A stretch of DNA of 64,000 nucleotides from Oscillospiraceae bacterium (lineage in GTDB: Bacteria; Bacillota; Clostridia; Oscillospirales; Ruminococcaceae). The DNA lies in the NCBI GenBank assembly GCA_017513135.1, contig JAFWDH010000019.1:62001-126000 (forward strand), in the 5' to 3' direction. Each line of letters opens with the position of its first letter. The stretch's first letter is position 1. Under the pieces are notes generated by a model that did no database searches, had not been told where the DNA came from, and saw nothing but the letters and a program-made list of their open reading frames with translations. Shown here one piece after another: positions 44,452 through 54,025 of this stretch. The position numbers and the translations under genes were made by a program.

Positions 44452-46008
44452 ATGGAGACGAACAGAAGATTCTACTGCGACGAGCGCACCGAAGTGGAAA
44501 CTGCGGAAGGCAGGGTCCGCGGAGCGTTCCTCAACGACCACTACTATTTCCGCGGCATCCCTTACGCGACCGCGAGGCGCTTCGAGATGCCGGAACCGAT
44601 GCCTCACTGGGACGGCTTCAGGGAAGCGGTGACCTACGGGCCTACAGCTCCTACCGTCCAGAAACCGGCAGTCCTCGGAAGAGGCACTCTCACACAGCAG
44701 CCTCTGTTCGGATACAGGTTCTGGCCTGAGGACGAGTTCTGCCAGTACCTCAACGTCTGGACAAGGGAGATAAAGCCCGGACGCAAGCGCCCCGTGATGG
44801 TCTGGGTGCACGGCGGCGGGATCGGCACAGGCTCAGCAATAGAACAGATCTCCTTTGAAGGAGCGAACCTTGCCCGCGACGGAGACCTGGTAGTAGTGTC
44901 GTTCAACCACAGGCTCAACATCCTCGGTTATCTGGACATGTCCGACTTTGGCGAAAAGTACGTGAACTCCGCCAACTGCGGCATCGCCGATATCGTGGCT
45001 GTCCTGGAGTGGATACACCGGAACATCGACAGGTTCGGCGGTGACCCGGACAACGTCACTCTGTTCGGACATTCCGGAGGCGGCGGCAAGATCCGCAACA
45101 TCATGCAGGTGCCCGCTGCTGACGGACTCTATCACAAGGTCATATTCCAGAGCGGACTCATGAATATGGGCGGAAGACCCGATCCAAATACCGGAAGAAG
45201 AGTCGCGGCGCGCATGGTGGAACGCCTCGGATACACCAAAGAGACCTTTGACGAGTTCTGCAAGGTTCCGTTCGACGTCCTCAGACAGGCATATCTTGAC
45301 ACTCAGGACGAGTTCAGGGCGGAAGGCGGATTCTTCGGGGGACTCGGTGTTAAGAAGACCGGTTACTGGATCGGTGAGCCTCATGAAGTCGGCTTCAATG
45401 AATATGCCAAGAAGGTCCCCGTGATCGCCGGCTCTGTGCAGTGCGAATCAGCGCTCTACGCTCCCTTCCACCGCTACGACAGCCCCGAATCCGAGAAGGA
45501 AGCTCTGCTGGACAACATCCTCGGGGACAAGAAGGCTGAGACGGTCGAGATCTTCAAAAAGGCATATCCCGACGGAGACCTGCTGGATCTGTTCGCGCTG
45601 GACTACATCGTCCGCAAGGGCACATACGACTTCCTTGATTTCAAGGACCAGTTCAACGCTCCCCAGTACAACTACCTGATAACATACCGCATGCCCTACA
45701 TGGGCGGCATGCCTTCCTACCATGGGATCTGCCTGCCTCTCGTATTCGGCAATACGGAGTATGTAGACGCGTTCAACGAGCCGGATCTCGTGGCTCTCGG
45801 ACAGAAGATGCATCAAGCATGGATCAACTTCGCGACCTGCGGAGATCCCAACGGCGGTGACGTCCCGAAGTGGGAACCCTACCGCAAGGATGAGGGCGGC
45901 ACAATGGTGTTCGACCGCCAGTGTTCGATGAAGTACAACTTCGACCGCGAGCTCATCCGCGTTTACGAGGAGAACACGAACTTCCATAACGCGTTCATGC
46001 ACCTGTGA
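44452..46008 (+). CDS. Type B carboxylesterase family protein
   Basis: 518 residues, start with AGGAGG. The family layout is complete: YFRGIPYATA near the N-terminus, CQYLNVW, VMVWVHGGGIGTGS for the oxyanion hole, and nucleophile G-H-S-G-G-G-G-K at about 205-212 instead of the usual G-E-S-A-G. A conserved His lies in PSYHGICLPLVFGN. It has no signal peptide, so it acts inside the cell. The altered elbow keeps the Ser but changes its neighbours, which may shift substrate choice. It is followed by a strong terminator. Confidence 0.88.
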   Translation: METNRRFYCDERTEVETAEGRVRGAFLNDHYYFRGIPYATARRFEMPEPMPHWDGFREAVTYGPTAPTVQKPAVLGRGTLTQQPLFGYRFWPEDEFCQYLNVWTREIKPGRKRPVMVWVHGGGIGTGSAIEQISFEGANLARDGDLVVVSFNHRLNILGYLDMSDFGEKYVNSANCGIADIVAVLEWIHRNIDRFGGDPDNVTLFGHSGGGGKIRNIMQVPAADGLYHKVIFQSGLMNMGGRPDPNTGRRVAARMVERLGYTKETFDEFCKVPFDVLRQAYLDTQDEFRAEGGFFGGLGVKKTGYWIGEPHEVGFNEYAKKVPVIAGSVQCESALYAPFHRYDSPESEKEALLDNILGDKKAETVEIFKKAYPDGDLLDLFALDYIVRKGTYDFLDFKDQFNAPQYNYLITYRMPYMGGMPSYHGICLPLVFGNTEYVDAFNEPDLVALGQKMHQAWINFATCGDPNGGDVPKWEPYRKDEGGTMVFDRQCSMKYNFDRELIRVYEENTNFHNAFMHL

Positions 46009-46035
46009 TCTGTTTGATCTGATATAAAATAACGG

Positions 46036-46058
46036 AAGAGGACCTTTCAGGTCCTCTT
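46036..46058 (+). terminator. Rho-independent terminator
   Basis: AAGAGGACCT (46036-46045) pairs with AGGTCCTCTT (46049-46058), loop TTC. Confidence 0.8.
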
Positions 46059-46161
46059 TCCCTTATCCGGCTTATTCGAATACTGTGTTCTGTTGTCTTT
46101 GTTGACCGTGTCTTTATGCGGGTTTATGATTATTTTAATCAAGATATGCGGAGGGTACGCA

Positions 46162-47037
46162 ATGGCTTATCCCGATGATAAATACGACCAGGGAGCTGAC
46201 GGCTGGGGCGACCATTACTACAGAGACAGTCAGGGCAGAGAGTACAACGAAAACAATCAGGAGACCCTCTGGTCCAGAAACAATCAGGCGAGGATCGCCG
46301 GGGAAGAAGCCCAGCGGCAGCAGGCGATCAGCGCGCAGATGGAAGCTGAACGTTATGCCAGACAGCAAAGAGAGCTGCAGATGTGGAAGGATGCCTGGAA
46401 CAGGACCGGCGGGATACAGATAGGTCTGGGTTCCGGCAGGAGCGTAGGCGGCATCAGGAGCCTGTTTCCTCCTCTCAACTCACTTGAGAGCTTCCTCATA
46501 AAGGCTGCGGCTGTCTTCATGATAGGGTACGTCGCGGTATATACGGTCTACTATACGGTGATAGATCCTGCCGTCAAGGCAGTCAACAGAGGCGTGAGCA
46601 GGATAAAGCAGTTCTTCACGAGCGTTGGCATAGCCATAGGGAACTTCTTCAGGTTCCTTTGGAACCACTTCACCTGGATATTTACTGTATGGTGGGACAG
46701 GATTAGGTTCATCCACTGGAGACCGGAAGGCATCGGCGGATTCACGGAATTCGTTATGGATATAGTCTCAGTTGCGATGATAGTCTTTACGGTCATCTGG
46801 CTGGTCGACTACTATCTCAAGAGAAAGAATCATGAGCGCATTCCCTACATAATGCCTAAAGATATATGGATACCCGCAGCTTCACTGCTGGGACTCAGCG
46901 TGATCTGGTGGGCTGTCATCAGGAAGTACTACGTATGGAGTTTCTTCGACGCTGTCTATGACACTTTCTGTATGTCTCTCTGGGTTGTGGCAATAGAATG
47001 GATCATAAACAGATACATGCAGAAACACGGCAGATGA
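46162..47037 (+). CDS. Hypothetical membrane protein, 291 aa
   Basis: The ATG at 46162 follows GGAGG and is preferred over the frame opening at 46093. Hydrophilic N-terminal part rich in Gln, Arg and Glu (AGEEAQRQQAISAQMEAERYA), then helices at about 125-145, 175-195, 215-235, 255-275 (LIKAAAVFMIGYVAVYTVYY and others). Tryptophan is unusually abundant in the membrane part. The coiled N-terminal half is cytosolic. No family recognised. Confidence 0.7.
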   Translation: MAYPDDKYDQGADGWGDHYYRDSQGREYNENNQETLWSRNNQARIAGEEAQRQQAISAQMEAERYARQQRELQMWKDAWNRTGGIQIGLGSGRSVGGIRSLFPPLNSLESFLIKAAAVFMIGYVAVYTVYYTVIDPAVKAVNRGVSRIKQFFTSVGIAIGNFFRFLWNHFTWIFTVWWDRIRFIHWRPEGIGGFTEFVMDIVSVAMIVFTVIWLVDYYLKRKNHERIPYIMPKDIWIPAASLLGLSVIWWAVIRKYYVWSFFDAVYDTFCMSLWVVAIEWIINRYMQKHGR

Positions 47038-47068
47038 CCTCATCTGCGATAATAAACGGAGTGATCAA

Positions 47069-47647
47069 ATGAATCCCGAGATCGATCTGAGCAACGTTAT
47101 CCTTAAGACCGAAAGAGTTACGCTGCGTCCCTGGACTTTGGACGACGCGCAGGCGATGTATGAGTATGCCTCTGTGGACGGAGTGGGACAGATGGCGGGA
47201 TGGGTCCCTCACAAGGGCATCGACGAGTCCCGGGAGATCATCAGCAACTTCATCAACGAAAAGAAGACTTTCTGTGTCGATATTGACGGAAAGGCTGTAG
47301 GATCACTTGGAATAGAGTTCTATGACGAAAAGCTTTTCCCGGAGTTTGAAGACAGGAAGGTGAGGGAGCTCGGCTACGTCCTCTCCAGGGAATACTGGGG
47401 ACAGGGTCTGATGCCGGAGGCAGTAAAGGAGACCATTCGCTACTGTTTTGAAGATCTGGACCTTGAGATCCTTCTCTGCGGTCACTTTGACTGGAACAGA
47501 CAGTCGGAAAGGGTGCAGGAGAAGTGCGGCTTCAGAAGATACAGGACGCTGGACTACGTCACCCGAGCCGGAAAGCACGAGAACGCCGTCATGGAGATAC
47601 TGACAAGAGAGGACTGGCTCGCGCTTGACCCCTCGATGAAGGTTTGA
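47069..47647 (+). CDS. GNAT family N-acetyltransferase (RimJ/RimL type)
   Basis: 192 residues with GGAGTG upstream. Acetyltransf_3 pattern: LRPWTLDDAQAMYEYAS, then GSLGIEFYDE, LGYVLSREYWGQGLMPEAVKETIRYCF carrying the acetyl-CoA loop, and CGHFDWNRQSERVQEKCGFRR. Such enzymes acetylate ribosomal protein N-termini or small molecules. The following P-loop/GNAT gene starts 49 bases later. Confidence 0.92.
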   Translation: MNPEIDLSNVILKTERVTLRPWTLDDAQAMYEYASVDGVGQMAGWVPHKGIDESREIISNFINEKKTFCVDIDGKAVGSLGIEFYDEKLFPEFEDRKVRELGYVLSREYWGQGLMPEAVKETIRYCFEDLDLEILLCGHFDWNRQSERVQEKCGFRRYRTLDYVTRAGKHENAVMEILTREDWLALDPSMKV

Positions 47648-47695
47648 GTAATCATCAGAAGAGTTAAAACTGATATAGGCATATTGGAGATCTCA

Positions 47696-48799
47696 ATGGA
47701 GATAAGCGACAACATCCTGAAAAGATACCTGGACAGAGTCTGGTTCGTGTGCGGTACAGCGTGCGGAGGTAAGACCACCGTCAGCAGAAGGCTGTCTGAG
47801 AAGCACGGCATCCCGGTATACGACATAGACAGCATGTTCGATGTCCATCAGAAGATGTCGGATCCGGTCCTTCAGCCGAACATGAACAGGCAGTTCAAGG
47901 ACGCCGATGAGTTTTTCGGAAGAAGCGTTGAGGAGTATAAGGCATGGCTTCTTGGAAACAAGGCTGAGCAGCTCGGGTTCATAATAATAGACCTCGTAAA
48001 GCTTGCGGAAAAGGGAAGGATCATATGCGACTGCCACATGACCCCGTCCGAGGCGAGAGGGATCACTGTTCCGGAGAGGATCGTGTTCCTTACAAGGGAT
48101 CCGGGAAACAGCCTTGTAGACGAGTACTGCAGCAGACCTGACCACCAGCCTTTCAGCAGGTGGCTGCACAGCGCCACCGATTACGAGAAGGCTAAGGCGA
48201 CCTGCTCAGAGACGCTGAGGCAGCTCAACGAGGACGCAATTAGCGAGATAAAGAGCAGCGAGTTCCTCTATCTTGACAGAGCTCAGGGACTGTCGGTGGA
48301 AGAGACGGTGAACGAAGTCGAGAAGCATTTCGGATGGGACACAGCAGAAGGTGTCACTGTGAGAAAGGTGAATAAAGGCACAGACCTGGCTAAGGATCTT
48401 CTCCAGTTCGTTGAGAACTGCAGCTGGACGGAAGTAAGGGATCATGTCGCGGATCTCATAAGAAGATGGCGGTTCAGGGACTGGGAGACCATGTTCGCAG
48501 CCGTTAAGGATGGCAGGATCGTCGGAATGGCGTCGGCTCTGAGATCCGACTACTATCCGCTTCCGGATACATATCCCTGGGTATCATGCATCTTCGTGGA
48601 GGAGGAAGAGCGCGGGAACAGGATAAGCGGAATGCTTATCTCACAGGCAAATGAATACCTCAAGGAGAAGGGCTTTGCCAGAAGCTATATACCGACGGAT
48701 ATTACAGGGCTGTATGAGAAATACGGATACCGCTTTGACGACCATATAATCAACTATGGCGGAGGAAGCGACCGGCTTTATGTAAAAGACTTTTCATGA
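47696..48799 (+). CDS. P-loop kinase-like / GNAT fusion protein
   Basis: 367 residues from the ATG at 47696 (TTGGAGA site; a TTG at 47684 overlaps it). The first 215 residues are a P-loop NTPase: Walker A G-T-A-C-G-G-K-T-T at about 19-27, then VYDIDSMFD and EKGRIICDCHMTPSEARG, like AAA_18/shikimate-kinase-type small kinases. Residues 230-367 form a GNAT domain (FAAVKDGRIVGMASAL, CIFVEEEERGNRISGMLI with the acetyl-CoA loop). The fusion suggests two steps on one substrate, such as phosphorylation and acetylation, as in antibiotic-modifying pairs; the substrate is not known. Confidence 0.82.
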   Translation: MEISDNILKRYLDRVWFVCGTACGGKTTVSRRLSEKHGIPVYDIDSMFDVHQKMSDPVLQPNMNRQFKDADEFFGRSVEEYKAWLLGNKAEQLGFIIIDLVKLAEKGRIICDCHMTPSEARGITVPERIVFLTRDPGNSLVDEYCSRPDHQPFSRWLHSATDYEKAKATCSETLRQLNEDAISEIKSSEFLYLDRAQGLSVEETVNEVEKHFGWDTAEGVTVRKVNKGTDLAKDLLQFVENCSWTEVRDHVADLIRRWRFRDWETMFAAVKDGRIVGMASALRSDYYPLPDTYPWVSCIFVEEEERGNRISGMLISQANEYLKEKGFARSYIPTDITGLYEKYGYRFDDHIINYGGGSDRLYVKDFS

Positions 48800-48809
48800 T
48801 ATCGGAACA

Positions 48810-48840
48810 GGACCGGAATTGTATAAATCCGGTCCGTTTT
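48810..48840 (+). terminator. Rho-independent terminator
   Basis: GGACCGGA (48810-48817) pairs with TCCGGTCC (48828-48835), then GTTTTC. Confidence 0.8.
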
Positions 48841-48944
48841 CTGTAAAGGCATAGATTTATCCTTTTAAAAGGGAGTAAAGTTTTCAACAAGGTGGTATAA
48901 TCTGTTTATGTTTTGAAAAAAGTCTTGAGAGGGAAGAGTCGATC

Positions 48945-51900
48945 ATGAGAAGAAGAACGCTGTATGCGCTGTTGATGAGCCTGGTGCTTATTACAGCACT
49001 TTTTGCCGGCGTATTTCCGGCTTCAGCAGCAGATTTCACCTTAAACTCGAACAATACGGGAAGGCCGTATGCCTCGGTAGAGATCCAACCGGGAGGAAGC
49101 GCTAATCTGACTGCGAACGTGAGTCCCGCTGATATATCCGTGACGTACAAATGGGGTCGTTCCTGGACAGATGCCAACGGAAACAATCAGTATCAGGATC
49201 TGCCTGACACGGGAAGTCAGATAACAGTAAGCGGTATTGATAGACCGTACTACTATATGTGTACTGCGACTGATTCTGACGGTGTTTCCAGATCTTGCTC
49301 GTTTAATGTCTCGGTAAACAATGGCCTCAGATTCGATGAGAGGTCTATGAACGGGACCGTTAACTCCACCAGAGTCACCGCGGCTCTTGGAGATACGGTA
49401 AAGATCATCGCGAGGGCAGGCGCAGCCGACACGACCGGCATGACTTACAAATGGTACAAGTATCCCGGACAAGATTATAACAACAGAACAGAAGTTTCCG
49501 GTCTTACAGGGCCTGAAGCCGATATAACTGTCTCCGGATCCGAGACATATGAAGTCCAGGTAACGGACGCCTACGGCAACACCATTCAGGCCAACTTCAC
49601 CATCATAGTGGAGAACCACTTCAGTGCTGTAGACAAAAATACCGGCGACAGATTCCCGACTGTTGACACAGTGCCAGGAGGAAACGTTACGCTTGAGATC
49701 CTGGTTTCCGGAGATGACCTGACCGGTGTCACCGCCGGGTGGAGCAACGGAGCCGCAGGCAGCACTTCTGCAGGTCCTGACGGCACCGTGATCCTCAGTC
49801 AGACGATCACCGGAGTCAACGAGCAGAGAGGTTTAGGTTGCACTGTTTCCGACAGATTCGGTAATACCGCAGATCTTTATTACGACATCAGGGTCAACCA
49901 TCTCACTGCTACGGCAGGGAGCACCGGCGAGACGACTCAAACAATAGACGTTAATCCGGGCGACAATCAGGAACTTAAAGTAACAGTCACCGCGGATGAC
50001 ATGTCTACCGTCAGCTACAGTTGGAGCAAGGGGCATTTCGATGAAAACGGCTACAACTTCACGGAAGATGAATACCTCATGGGAGAGGAAGGAGACACAC
50101 TCAAAGTCAGCTCTATCTACAAGACGGTCGCTTACAAGTGCAGCGTAAACGACAGCTACGGCAACTGGGTAAGCGTATATTTCAAACTTAACATAGACAA
50201 TAACTTCTCTGCGTCTATCGTCGGAACAGACCAGGATTATAAGACAGTACGTGTTCCTTACGGCGGAGACGCGGTTCTGGAAGTCAAGGCATCCGGCAAC
50301 GATCTGAACGGTGTCACATACGTCTGGGAGAAAGACGGAGTGACTTACAGCACCGGTTCAGCGAGCATCACGATCCCTGATGTTTTCCAGTCACAGTCCT
50401 TCACCTGCACGGTCACGGACAAGTACGGGAACTTCAAGGTGCTGAGATTCACCGTTCTGGTAGATCTGTCGGATGATATCTACGCTGGATTCTCCAATGA
50501 GTCGCCTGCAAGCGGTCTGGATGACGCATACTATGCCAAAGCCTGGGTGGAGTACGGTGAGAACCTGGTCTATGTCACTCCTCTCAAGACAGTGGAAGAG
50601 GCATCTGCTTCCAGCGGACTGGATCTGACGAACAGCAAGGTGTACATCTGGGTGACCTTCAACAATTCAGACGGAAGCTTTGACGAGGATCTGTTCAGAA
50701 GCGACTGCCAGAGAGCGGGAGTCCTGGCCGGAACAGTGACAAGCTCGAACGGGAACACCAGATTTAAACTGGGCGTTCCCCTCTGGTCAAAGATCAATGC
50801 GGAAGAGACCTCCACAACTTACTTCAGCGTAATGTCACGCAAGGACAAGTTCGTGTTTGCTTCCGGTCCTGCAAGTTACGGCGGGCTTACGATAGGTTTC
50901 CAGGGCGCCGGAACAGCTACTGTCAGGGACGGATGGCTCGACGTGAACCGCAGCTATGAGTTCAGCAAGTACTTCAAAGCCGAATTCGACGATGAAACAG
51001 CTACTCTGACTGTGACGCCTCTTGTCTCCTATACCGATTTCCTCAGGGATTCCGGCTGCAAGGACGGAACATTAGTCGGATTCGACATGGGACTCACTCT
51101 GGACGGGATCCTGTTCCCGGATACCGGCGCTGCGTTAGGCAGCTGGCAGGATATCTATGATAATAATGCAAATATGAACGGAACCGGATCCGGCGGATTC
51201 TGGACCGGAATGGGAAGCGGCTTTGCCGTACGTGCGTGGACCGAGAATGAAGAGACTTTCTCAGCGACCGGTGAGGATCCCGACGGAAATCCGTTCACTG
51301 TCTATGTAAAACTGGTAACGCTCGACGGACCTCCTCCTGTAGAAACAGTCGTGTCAGAGCCGGTGATCGATACGGCATCCACAAGTACCGATGACGCTCA
51401 GGCAGTGGAAGAGATCGTACAGGCGATAAAGGATTCAGATTCCCTCGGCATCGGCGAAACCCTGAATGATGCTGCTTATGATTCCGCTAACAGCTATGTC
51501 GAAGGTCTTATGAGCAACATGACTCAGGAGGAGATAGACAACATCGACAAGTTCGAAGTGCAGTCCTATCTAGAGGTCGCAGTGACGGAGCTTGTGACTG
51601 ATGAGGCTGGTCCCGCGCTGACGCTGGAGATCAGCCCGAAATACGACATAGTACAGTACAATAAGGACGGCACGGAAGCAAAGCTGGACAGCAGCTCATT
51701 CGAAGTGCATGAGGAAGTCGAGATAGTCCTATATGTAGGCAATGTATTCGGAGACGCTACATCAGTAACTGTCACCCATATCAAGGACAACGGCAACACC
51801 TACATGTATGTCGGATCAATCGACTCCGATGGATATCTGAGATTCACTAACCCCAACGGCTTCAGCTCCTTCAAGATAGAAGCAGCCGAAGATCCTGTCA

Positions 51901-52586
51901 TCGTCAACAGATTCGTATCAGGCAACGAAGTCGATACGGATTCCGCGAAGTCTGACAGCCCCGAGCTGCTGGAAGAGATCGCCGGAGCTCTGGAGGATTC
52001 CAACGCTCTAGGTTTCTCAAAGGCGCTCAACGCCGCCGCGTCTGATGCCGTGGACGTTGATGCGATACTGGAGTCCATGAGCGAGGCTGACAGGGAAGCG
52101 GTCGAGAAGATCGAGGTCCAGACATATGTCGAGATCAGCATCCTGGAGCTCTCCGCAGACGAGAAGGCGCCGAAACTCGTCGTCGAGATCAGTCCGAAAT
52201 ATCGTGTCGTGAAGTACAACAGGGACGGAAGTACATCGGTCATAAAGACAGGAGATATCGAGATATCCGAAAGCGTGGATATCGAACTGTATGTCGGAGA
52301 TCTTTTCGGAAAAGCGACAAAGGCCGTGATCAAGCACACCAAGGGCGGAAAGAGCTTCGAGTATAGCGGCACGATAGATGAGGAAGGCTATGTCAGATTC
52401 ACGGATCCCGACGGATTCAGCACATTTGAGATCACTCCTTCTGAAGTAGAAGAGCCTTCCGACCCGAACGATCCGACATCTCCCAAGACTGACGACCTGT
52501 CAGGCACTGGCCTTTACGGCATCATGACAGCTATATCTCTCATAGGTATCGCGGCATTCATGATCCTCAGGAGAAGGCTCGGATAA
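48945..52586 (+). CDS. 1213-residue Ig-like repeat surface protein with sorting signal
   Basis: Signal peptide ends near A-S-A-A-D (about 29). Residues 30-510 hold about five Ig-like repeats, each with Y-x-W...Y/FxCxVxDxYGN (for example SQSFTCTVTDKYGNF). A central beta region follows (510-790). Residues 801-985 and 988-1155 are diverged copies of one module (EISPKYDIVQYNKDGT and EISPKYRVVKYNRDGS). The C-terminus has S-P-K-T-D-D, a hydrophobic helix (LYGIMTAISLIGIAAFMIL) and RRRLG, a non-LPXTG sortase-like signal. Likely a wall-linked adhesin or structural protein. Confidence 0.85.
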   Translation: MRRRTLYALLMSLVLITALFAGVFPASAADFTLNSNNTGRPYASVEIQPGGSANLTANVSPADISVTYKWGRSWTDANGNNQYQDLPDTGSQITVSGIDRPYYYMCTATDSDGVSRSCSFNVSVNNGLRFDERSMNGTVNSTRVTAALGDTVKIIARAGAADTTGMTYKWYKYPGQDYNNRTEVSGLTGPEADITVSGSETYEVQVTDAYGNTIQANFTIIVENHFSAVDKNTGDRFPTVDTVPGGNVTLEILVSGDDLTGVTAGWSNGAAGSTSAGPDGTVILSQTITGVNEQRGLGCTVSDRFGNTADLYYDIRVNHLTATAGSTGETTQTIDVNPGDNQELKVTVTADDMSTVSYSWSKGHFDENGYNFTEDEYLMGEEGDTLKVSSIYKTVAYKCSVNDSYGNWVSVYFKLNIDNNFSASIVGTDQDYKTVRVPYGGDAVLEVKASGNDLNGVTYVWEKDGVTYSTGSASITIPDVFQSQSFTCTVTDKYGNFKVLRFTVLVDLSDDIYAGFSNESPASGLDDAYYAKAWVEYGENLVYVTPLKTVEEASASSGLDLTNSKVYIWVTFNNSDGSFDEDLFRSDCQRAGVLAGTVTSSNGNTRFKLGVPLWSKINAEETSTTYFSVMSRKDKFVFASGPASYGGLTIGFQGAGTATVRDGWLDVNRSYEFSKYFKAEFDDETATLTVTPLVSYTDFLRDSGCKDGTLVGFDMGLTLDGILFPDTGAALGSWQDIYDNNANMNGTGSGGFWTGMGSGFAVRAWTENEETFSATGEDPDGNPFTVYVKLVTLDGPPPVETVVSEPVIDTASTSTDDAQAVEEIVQAIKDSDSLGIGETLNDAAYDSANSYVEGLMSNMTQEEIDNIDKFEVQSYLEVAVTELVTDEAGPALTLEISPKYDIVQYNKDGTEAKLDSSSFEVHEEVEIVLYVGNVFGDATSVTVTHIKDNGNTYMYVGSIDSDGYLRFTNPNGFSSFKIEAAEDPVIVNRFVSGNEVDTDSAKSDSPELLEEIAGALEDSNALGFSKALNAAASDAVDVDAILESMSEADREAVEKIEVQTYVEISILELSADEKAPKLVVEISPKYRVVKYNRDGSTSVIKTGDIEISESVDIELYVGDLFGKATKAVIKHTKGGKSFEYSGTIDEEGYVRFTDPDGFSTFEITPSEVEEPSDPNDPTSPKTDDLSGTGLYGIMTAISLIGIAAFMILRRRLG

Positions 52587-52606
52587 TTCATTTTAATAAC
52601 GTAACA

Positions 52607-52638
52607 AAGGAACCGATCCATCTCAGGACCGGTTCCTT
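52607..52638. terminator. Bidirectional terminator
   Basis: AAGGAACCG (52607-52615) pairs with CGGTTCCTT (52630-52638) between convergent genes. Confidence 0.75.
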
Positions 52639-52663
52639 GTCTATTATCTTCTAATCTGTAAAG

Positions 52664-53194
52664 TCACTGCCTGTCTTCTTCCAGGACTGCGTAGATGTAG
52701 GTGTCTTTCCATACTGGATCACCGTTCTCATCCCTGACGAAGCACATGTTCTTCCTCAGATGAGCCTCTCGCGTCATACCGAGCTTCTCAAGCAGTCTCC
52801 AGGATCTCTCGTTGAGAGGGTCGCACTGCGCGTAGATCCTGTGTATTCCGCAGAAAAAGGCGGCGTCGATGACGGCGTCAAGAGCCTCGTAGGCGTATCC
52901 GTTTCTGCGGTAATACTCATTTACGATATAACCGACTTCCAAGGAGTTCTGATCGCGGCTGCCGCAGAAGATATTGCCTATTACTTTTCCGGTATCGCTC
53001 AGCTCCATCGCGTAGAACTCGCCGGAATTGATGCGCTGTCTCAGAAGCGCGAGACAGTTGTCATATGTTATGCCGGGATATCCCTCGAACTCGTCGTCCT
53101 CGAGCTGGGAAAGGAACTCGAACACATCATCCCGGTCTGATTCCCGGAACTGACGCAAAATGAGTCTCTCTGTTATAATTCTTTCAGGAAGCAT
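52664..53194 (-). CDS. GNAT family N-acetyltransferase (RimJ/RimL type)
   Basis: 176 residues. Acetyltransf_3 pattern: RLILRQFRESDRDDVFEFLS, GNIFCGSRDQNSLEVGYIVN, YYRRNGYAYEALDAVIDAAFF with the acetyl-CoA loop, and AQCDPLNERSWRLLEKLGM. Start ATG at 53194; weak ribosome site. One of five GNAT domains in this window; acceptor unknown. Faces the surface-protein gene, sharing its terminator. Confidence 0.92.
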   Translation of the reverse strand: MLPERIITERLILRQFRESDRDDVFEFLSQLEDDEFEGYPGITYDNCLALLRQRINSGEFYAMELSDTGKVIGNIFCGSRDQNSLEVGYIVNEYYRRNGYAYEALDAVIDAAFFCGIHRIYAQCDPLNERSWRLLEKLGMTREAHLRKNMCFVRDENGDPVWKDTYIYAVLEEDRQ

Positions 53195-53313
53195 GTGTCT
53201 TCACCTCGCAGTGAAAGGATACCACATACAAACGACAATGAGTACACGGCAGATCCGGAAGCCTGTGTGAAATGATTAAGTACAAAGAGCGATCATAAGG
53301 AAGGGATGACAGG

Positions 53314-53925
53314 ATGACTGAAGTAAAGGACACGGCCATAAGCGAGCTGCTTAAGAGATACGACAGGTGCGTCATCGAATACAGTTTCCTGTCGGATGAC
53401 AGGCCTTACAGAGGCATTGATTCACACAGGGACGCTCTTGAGCAGGCAATGATCCTGACAGCGCAGAGGAATGACGAAAAGGCCGTCAGAGTCGGGGAGC
53501 TTTTAGGAGAAGAACTGGCGCAGAAACTGAGACCCTGGACCTATGACACGGATGCGGCTGAGGCTGTAAGGATAGATCCGGCGAAGTTCCTGTCCGTTCC
53601 GGACGTGCTGAGGACAGACAGGAACGGAACAGTGTTCTACGACACGGACTGCGACCCGGAGAGCGACAGCTTCGAGGGAACGATACCTTACTGGTACGCA
53701 TTCCTTGAGCCGCCTCACGGTAGCGGTTATACTCCGGACGACCTTCGAAAGCTGAACGGCGTGCTCTTTCCCGACGGACCGGACGGTCTGGAGATATACG
53801 AGTGGACTACGGAATGGTCAGACTACTTCGATGACGGTCATGAGTGGTGGGGAGCTGCCTGCTGGAGCGTATATGATGCTCACAGGGACAGATATACGGT
53901 GATGCTCGTGTCTGCCACGGACTGA
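53314..53925 (+). CDS. Hypothetical protein, 203 aa
   Basis: ATG at 53314 after AAGGAAGG. The N-terminal 90 residues are helical and mixed-charge; the C-terminal 110 are acidic and aromatic, with DPESDSFEGTIPYWYAFLEPPHG, YEWTTEWSDYFDDGHEWWGAACWSVYDA. The pattern of a surface-exposed tryptophan-rich acidic domain resembles immunity or antitoxin-like proteins, yet no family is recognised. It has its own terminator and stands just before the mobilisation module, outside its coupled genes. Confidence 0.6.
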   Translation: MTEVKDTAISELLKRYDRCVIEYSFLSDDRPYRGIDSHRDALEQAMILTAQRNDEKAVRVGELLGEELAQKLRPWTYDTDAAEAVRIDPAKFLSVPDVLRTDRNGTVFYDTDCDPESDSFEGTIPYWYAFLEPPHGSGYTPDDLRKLNGVLFPDGPDGLEIYEWTTEWSDYFDDGHEWWGAACWSVYDAHRDRYTVMLVSATD

Positions 53926-53941
53926 AAAAAGATCAATAGGG

Positions 53942-53969
53942 AAAAGGACAGCTGAGGCTGTCCTTTTTT
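53942..53969 (+). terminator. Rho-independent terminator
   Basis: AAAAGGACAGC (53942-53952) pairs with GCTGTCCTTTT (53957-53967), then TT. Confidence 0.9.
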
Positions 53970-54025
53970 GGTGCTCAGAAGGAGGTGCGGATATAGAGAA
54001 CAGAGAAACGAAAGGAGGAAAAGGA

